64,000 bases of DNA from Alviniconcha marisindica (Eukaryota > Mollusca > Gastropoda > Provannidae). The position numbers were made by a program, and so were the translations under genes. The DNA lies in the NCBI GenBank assembly GCA_018857735.1, contig JABMCL010000732.1, forward strand, positions 1,316,001 through 1,380,000. Reading direction: 5' to 3'. The number at the start of each line of letters is the position of its first letter. Position 1 is the stretch's first letter. This document shows, one piece after another, positions 58,236 to 64,000 of the stretch. The notes below the pieces were generated by a model. It did no database searches and was not told the origin of the DNA. It saw only the letters and a list, made by a program, of their open reading frames with translations.

Positions 58236-58844
58236 CAGTTTGCGATGGGCCCAGTTCATTATTATTTTTAGAGCTTACTGGCCCAGTTAAACAGGCGAGG
58301 CGTCAAGAAAACCAGGAGCGGTTTTGGCAGTTAAATGTTTAAAAACACACCCCCTTGTGATCCAAGCTGCTCCATGTCCGGGGTAGGTTGGTCATGTCCT
58401 GGGGCAGTTTCGTCATTTGTAATTAAAACTCTGAAATAACAATAGTCGGAATGAAAGGAATAGTAATTATAGACTGTCATTCTTCTTCTTCCTGTGTGTG
58501 TGTGTGTGTGTGTTGTTGTTGTTGTTGTTGTGTGTTTGTTTTTAAGAGCATTCTGCAACCTAGCTGGAACAGTCAACTGAATCAATCAATACAACAAAGG
58601 ATTTTTATTTTTTTTACGTTCTGGTTGACACAAGTAGCCGCCCCAGCCTGCCTTGGGCCGGGTATGATTATGAATCTTGTGTTTAGATTTAAATCAGATG
58701 CTGACAACTTCTATCAAATGCACAAAACGTTCGGGAGGAGGGGCGGGGGGGGGGGGGGGGGGGGGGATTTATCCATAGTTTTTCCACATAATCTGTGCCA
58801 CTATTGTTTATTTTTGCTTACAAACAAAACGTCTAGATTCCTTC
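58236..58844. other. Unassigned, GT/GTT and 22-G runs
   Basis: GT then GTT repeats at 58494-58531, poly-G 58745-58766. No gene. Confidence 0.35.
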
Positions 58845-59010
58845 AGGTGATGCTTAGTGTCCTCGGATGTCGGCTGACATATTAGGGACAAACTGAGACC
58901 AATGCGTGAGCATGGTTCAATGTAGCTTTACTGTCCACGGAAACCAGAAGGCTCGTTAGGACGGACAGCCCAGGACGGCCACCTCGACTCTCACACAGCT
59001 CCTGAACTAT
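58845..59010 (+). repeat. SINE S3 copy
   Basis: GTGATGCTTAGTGTCCTCGG through CACACAGCTCCTGAACTAT, the complete S3 consensus text. Confidence 0.82.
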
Positions 59011-59638
59011 CTAAGACGTCTAGACATCCCAAAATGTACTTTCAGCGCAATAAAATAGGGTGGAAGCTACCTCCTGGTGTTTCAAGCTGCCGCCATTGGC
59101 AGTTACGACAGAAAATGACAGACCAGATCGTTACTCAAAAACACACATACTGGACAGGAAACAACCTAAAAATCATTGTTTCTTAAAAGTTGCTGTGACC
59201 CAGCGCCCCCCGTAAACCATTTTGCCCCAGTCACACCAAGTAGGTGACAAGGAAACCCCGGTCAACGTGCCAATGAATAAGACGGCTAAGGCCCAGGCCT
59301 GCTTGCCTCTTTCACACTTCCCTAAGCCCCTCTCTTCGTGCCAGCGACTGCAACGCCGGCAAATAGCGTAAGTCAGCAAAGGTCGTGACCGTAGACTGTA
59401 AATAACACCTACAGTTCACGGCCGTTGTCTACCTGTCCTACCTGCTGACACAGCTTGGAACAGCGAAAAGGGCGGACCGGTCTAAAATGCCCATGAATCA
59501 CCGCTCTGGCCATGTAGGAATAATACTCAGTAACGGGACATTTCCACCAAGGAAATGTCACTCGGTCTTCAGCGGTGAAGTTGCGCTGTTAATTAAGGCA
59601 GGATTTTGACTAGAGTGTTATTCAGTGTCTGTGTCTGT
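59011..59638. other. Unassigned
   Basis: No recognised gene or repeat. Confidence 0.3.

Positions 59639-60272
<634 letters not shown>

Positions 60273-60333
<61 letters not shown>
60273..60333. repeat. (CA)n microsatellite
   Basis: A pure CA run of about 58 bp. Confidence 0.95.
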
Positions 60334-60334
<1 letters not shown>

Positions 60335-60689
60335 TCCAACAGCCTTGCTGCACGCTTGTTCCTTGTCAGTACTTTTACCTGCTGACTGTTCACGCCGTGT
60401 TCAAAACAATGGAAGACATTGAAGGCTGATGCCGCGAAACTAAATACAGATCGTGACCTGACCCGGCTGCACAGACCAAAATTTAATACGAAGGCAAAGT
60501 AACGTTGCTAGTTGTACACCATTTATTTTCCCTAGATGCTCTTGACATGTCATGCACATGTGCAAACACAGAACAAAATAAATCGTATTCAAAATCATAT
60601 ATACATACAACGAACATCAACATGTTGAGGACACCTCTGTTCGGTTCAGTTCATTGTTGCTTTAAATCTTAGCTCCGATTTAATCCTTT

Positions 60690-60990
60690 GTGGTTGACTG
60701 GGCTCAAAGCACCAACTAACTAACTAACTAACAAAAAATGCTTTAAATCCACAGACCATATGGACTTTTACGACAGAGCTCAGGAGCTGTGTGAACAGGG
60801 AGCTGGGCCTGGGCTCTCATTACCTATCCCATTCTTCCGCCGTCCTTAATAAGCTATATGGCTTCTGTGGCCGTAAAGGACCATGGAAGAAGAAGAAGAC
60901 TATTAGGGACGTCCTCGTCCCTAATAGACTTCTTCTTTCATGGCCCTAGATTGCCACCTCCACTTTTACACAGCTCCTGAGCTCTGGAAC
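60690..60990. repeat. SINE-derived fragments with a head-to-head hairpin
   Basis: Pieces of S2/S3 3' ends in both orientations (CAGGAGCTGTGTGA minus; CACACAGCTCCTGAGCTCTG plus). At 60890-60940, GAAGACTATTAGGGACG meets its inverted copy around a 4-nt loop. The text between 60334 and 60690 is unassigned. Confidence 0.6.
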
Positions 60991-61194
60991 ACCTGTCATT
61001 GCGCAAACTCTACCTTTAAAAAAAAAATATCGATTGAGTACGGCATGGTGAATTATATAGTGTGAGCCGGGTTTTCCCTGATTAAATCCGCCTGACAGTA
61101 CCGGTGCGTAAATACAACTTGCAGGAGACGTATGTGCATGTAGGCCTGTACCTTGGACTCTGGCCCTGTAAGCAAAGCTTCTCTCGCTACGTAC

Positions 61195-61330
61195 CGGCCC
61201 CTGTAGCGGTATGGTTAGCGCTTCGGACTGCGGGTCGGATTGTCTTGGGCTCGAATCCTATCACAGTCACGTGGGAAATTTCAGCGCTTACTGGCACCTA
61301 CCCACAGCTGGAAGTGCTATATATTAGCCC
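61195..61330 (+). repeat. Third tRNA-headed SINE-like repeat (single copy here)
   Basis: An A-box-like TAGCGGTATGGTTAGCGC and a B-box-like GGGCTCGAATCC are spaced as in a tRNA. No acceptor-stem pairing is evident, so it is probably a SINE head and not a tRNA gene. The body is unlike S1-S3. Confidence 0.5.
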
Positions 61331-61785
61331 AGTAGGAAGGCTGGGACCACACAGCCGAGCTTCATCCACTTCACGGATGCGTCCTTGAGAGTGTTGCTCA
61401 CTAGACCAACACTGCGGGTACCACAGTTTCCGGGCCCGGTTAACATGATAGTAGCGTGGTCTGCGGCCCTGTCAAGCAGTTTCAAACCAAATTGGACTTG
61501 CATAGCATCATCAGTTATTATCCTCATGTACTCATCCTCATCTAGGCTGCATGAAAGTAGAAATTGTCTCAACTTCTGTAGCCCTTCATGCCATGCTCTC
61601 GTGGTGACCTCGGTCTCAGTGTTCCTGCCTCCTTCCTTGCCTGAGGCAGTTCGATGAAAACCCTCATCGTCAGAGAGTCTACATAGGAGGATTGGTGGAG
61701 GGATGTAGTGTCGGTCTTCTCTCTGGAGGGGACGCTGACTCAGTCTGACTGCGACTAAGCTAACATTGTCGTCCGTAGGGGCCAT
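61324..61785 (-). CDS. Unrecognised 153-residue ORF
   Basis: Starts ATG (61785) with MAPTDDNVSLVAVRLSQRPL and stays open to 61324. The composition is protein-like, with acidic runs such as SCSLDEDEYMRIITDDA and no low-complexity or membrane segment. The last ~20 codons approach the tRNA-like repeat. I recognise no family. It may be an exon or an ORF of an unnamed transposon. Frames upstream on the same strand (62067-61825, 62032-61760) could belong with it. Confidence 0.4.
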   Translation of the reverse strand: MAPTDDNVSLVAVRLSQRPLQREDRHYIPPPILLCRLSDDEGFHRTASGKEGGRNTETEVTTRAWHEGLQKLRQFLLSCSLDEDEYMRIITDDAMQVQFGLKLLDRAADHATIMLTGPGNCGTRSVGLVSNTLKDASVKWMKLGCVVPAFLLG

Positions 61786-62079
61786 AGTAAGTGGTGTCTT
61801 GTATATGTGGAATCAGAATAGGCGCTACTGAACACCACCGAAGTGACTCAGCAGTAGCGCAGCGTCTCCTTCTGATGACAGCCCATAACGATCTGTTGTC
61901 TCCTCCTGTGGACCTCCGGGGTCGGGGCTGCGATGCGGAATCAGTCTTGGTGCGGTCGGAGGTAGGGAAGCTGGGACCGAGCGGCGCGAAAGCAGTGTCT
62001 CTGAGGTCGGTACAGATTGATGGGACAGACAAAAAACAAAATTAAAGAAAAGCTCTCTTCTTTTCACCCCTCTGGGATT
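61786..62079. other. 5' side of the unassigned ORF
   Basis: Short minus-strand frames only. No promoter motif can be named. Confidence 0.25.
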
Positions 62080-62395
62080 TCGGTAAGTAAACCTGGTGCT
62101 TTACGTCCACAGAAACCATAAGACTTATTGGGGATGGGGGATGTGGGGGAAGAGGAAGATTATATACCTATCGCTACTAGCACTGTCACCACCAGAATGA
62201 TTCCTGCATATTAAGATAGGCAGCGACGAGAGACATTTTAATGTTTCAGTAATTGTGAGAAACAAAGTCACGAGACAGTGTCCACAAACCACAAACCTTT
62301 TGAAGAGAAAGGAGAGCCGAAGCGGTATCGAACCGTGGCCCTTCTGCTTCGTGGCCCTTCGAACCGTGGCCTTACCGCTAGGCCAAAGCAGCTCT
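62080..62395 (-). repeat. SINE family S2 copy
   Basis: Minus-strand S2: GTAAGTAAAC tail complement at 62082, body, and tRNA-like head near 62330-62390 containing a short internal duplication (GTGGCCCTTC words). ATTTCGG on both sides (62074-62080 and 62400-62406) may be the TSD. Confidence 0.8.
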
Positions 62396-62488
62396 CGGAA
62401 TTTCGGACCCTGCCAGAACTTTTTACCTAATAACGTGGCTGCACACTAGCCGGCAGTGGGCAGCCAGTAACACCATGGGGTGATGATG

Positions 62489-62604
62489 ATGATGAAGTGA
62501 TGCTTAATGTCCTCAGATGTCAGTTGACATATTAGGGACAAGCTGAGACCAATGCCGAAGCATGGTTCAATATAGCTTTACGTCCACGGAAACCAGAAGG
62601 CTCC
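62489..62604 (+). repeat. SINE S3 copy, 3'-truncated
   Basis: (GAT)n, then GAAGTGATGCTTAATGTCCT through CCACGGAAACCAGAAGGCTC, where the S3 text stops. Confidence 0.78.
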
Positions 62605-62639
62605 ATGGGGTCAAACGGTCTTCCAGAAATACTAAGAAA

Positions 62640-63500
<861 letters not shown>

Positions 63501-63764
63501 TCCCGTTGATGCACAGATGTGCGTCCCTTACGCACTAGAACTGAAAAGGACGCACTAAACTTCCGTCTAGAGGGTGACACGTGACGCACTAAAAAGGTTC
63601 CAGTTTGTTTGTTTTTTGTTTGTTTGTTTGTTTAGTTGTTGTTTTTGTAAGTCCAAACCTGTTCCTGACTGACTTAAAATGTGGTCATGTGAACTGTTTG
63701 TACCACATCTTCTGTCTCGAAACCAACAGCTACCCTTGTTGCTAACAAGTACACGTTACACATT
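63501..63764. other. Flank of the terminal LINE
   Basis: (GTTT)n at 63607-63640. 63710-63764 may be decayed LINE coding in another frame. Confidence 0.35.
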
Positions 63765-64000
63765 CTCCGAAACTTTACTATTCAAATAAAGAAAAGGCAA
63801 ATATTTTCAATGACTTCTTTATTAAACAGTCAACTCTAGAACACGAAGATGACACACAACCAGACCTCCCTCAGCTAGATTGTCAACTTAACGACATTAC
63901 AGTATCAGTTTCTGAAGTAAGCAATATTATCCAAAACTTAGATAAAAGTAAAGCCACCGGTCCCGACCAAGTCCATAATAGATCGCTTATTGCCGCCTCT
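63765..64000 (+). mobile_element. LINE reverse-transcriptase N-terminal part, cut by window end
   Basis: An open frame reads NKEKANIFNDFFIKQSTL, then TVSVSEVSNIIQNLDKSKAT and GPDQVHNRSLIAAS. 'KA..FN.FF' followed by 'L..SKATGPD.V' is the standard entry to LINE reverse transcriptases. It stays open to the last base, so the element continues outside the window. This frame appears intact, although the upstream join looks shifted. Confidence 0.82.

Noticed and set aside
61195..61270. tRNA gene
   Set aside because: Box-like motifs without a convincing cloverleaf; more like a SINE head.

Overview
This window looks like gene-poor, repeat-saturated nuclear DNA from an animal, most likely a marine mollusc (probably a gastropod). 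That reading rests on spliced genes with canonical GT-AG introns, several tRNA-headed SINE families, CR1/L2-type LINE fragments on both strands, and very long GT/GA/CA microsatellites and poly-G runs. The species assignment is inference. No operons, CRISPR arrays, rRNA genes or convincing tRNA genes are seen.

The only host protein gene I can assemble is on the minus strand: a five-exon flavin-containing monooxygenase (FMO, GS-OX/N-oxide-forming type). Its exons are 39822-39623, 26269-26131, 24864-24710, 21298-21121 and 19646-19041. All splice phases match and the model gives 425 residues plus a stop. Intron 1 (13.4 kb) is packed with mobile elements, and intron 2 is almost entirely a 33-bp minisatellite. 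Downstream on the same strand, 15543-15341 is a second, decayed copy of exon 1 from a head-to-tail duplication.

Layout: 1-2.9 kb, a long inverted-repeat element holding a minisatellite, a smaller inverted-repeat element and a SINE. 5.5-7.7 kb, a frameshifted gene of an apparently unclassified transposase-like family. 8-14.4 kb, minisatellite, LINE tails, SINEs and a LINE with an endonuclease domain. 15.3-39.8 kb, the FMO locus, with a 2.8-kb LINE, a TIR element and inverted repeats in intron 1. 40.5-43.5 kb, a LINE interrupted by another LINE tail and by a TTAA-flanked, THAP-encoding DNA transposon. 45-50 kb, SINEs with target-site duplications, one split by a Harbinger-like element with a MADF-like remnant. 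51-64 kb, microsatellites, SINEs, a foldback element, a LINE ORF1 remnant, an unassigned 153-residue ORF, and the start of another LINE reverse transcriptase at the window edge.

The main interest is stratigraphic: several insertions have reconstructable empty sites and duplications, so their order can be read. The LINEs would have supplied the retroposition machinery for the SINEs. The DNA elements in the window appear non-autonomous or broken.
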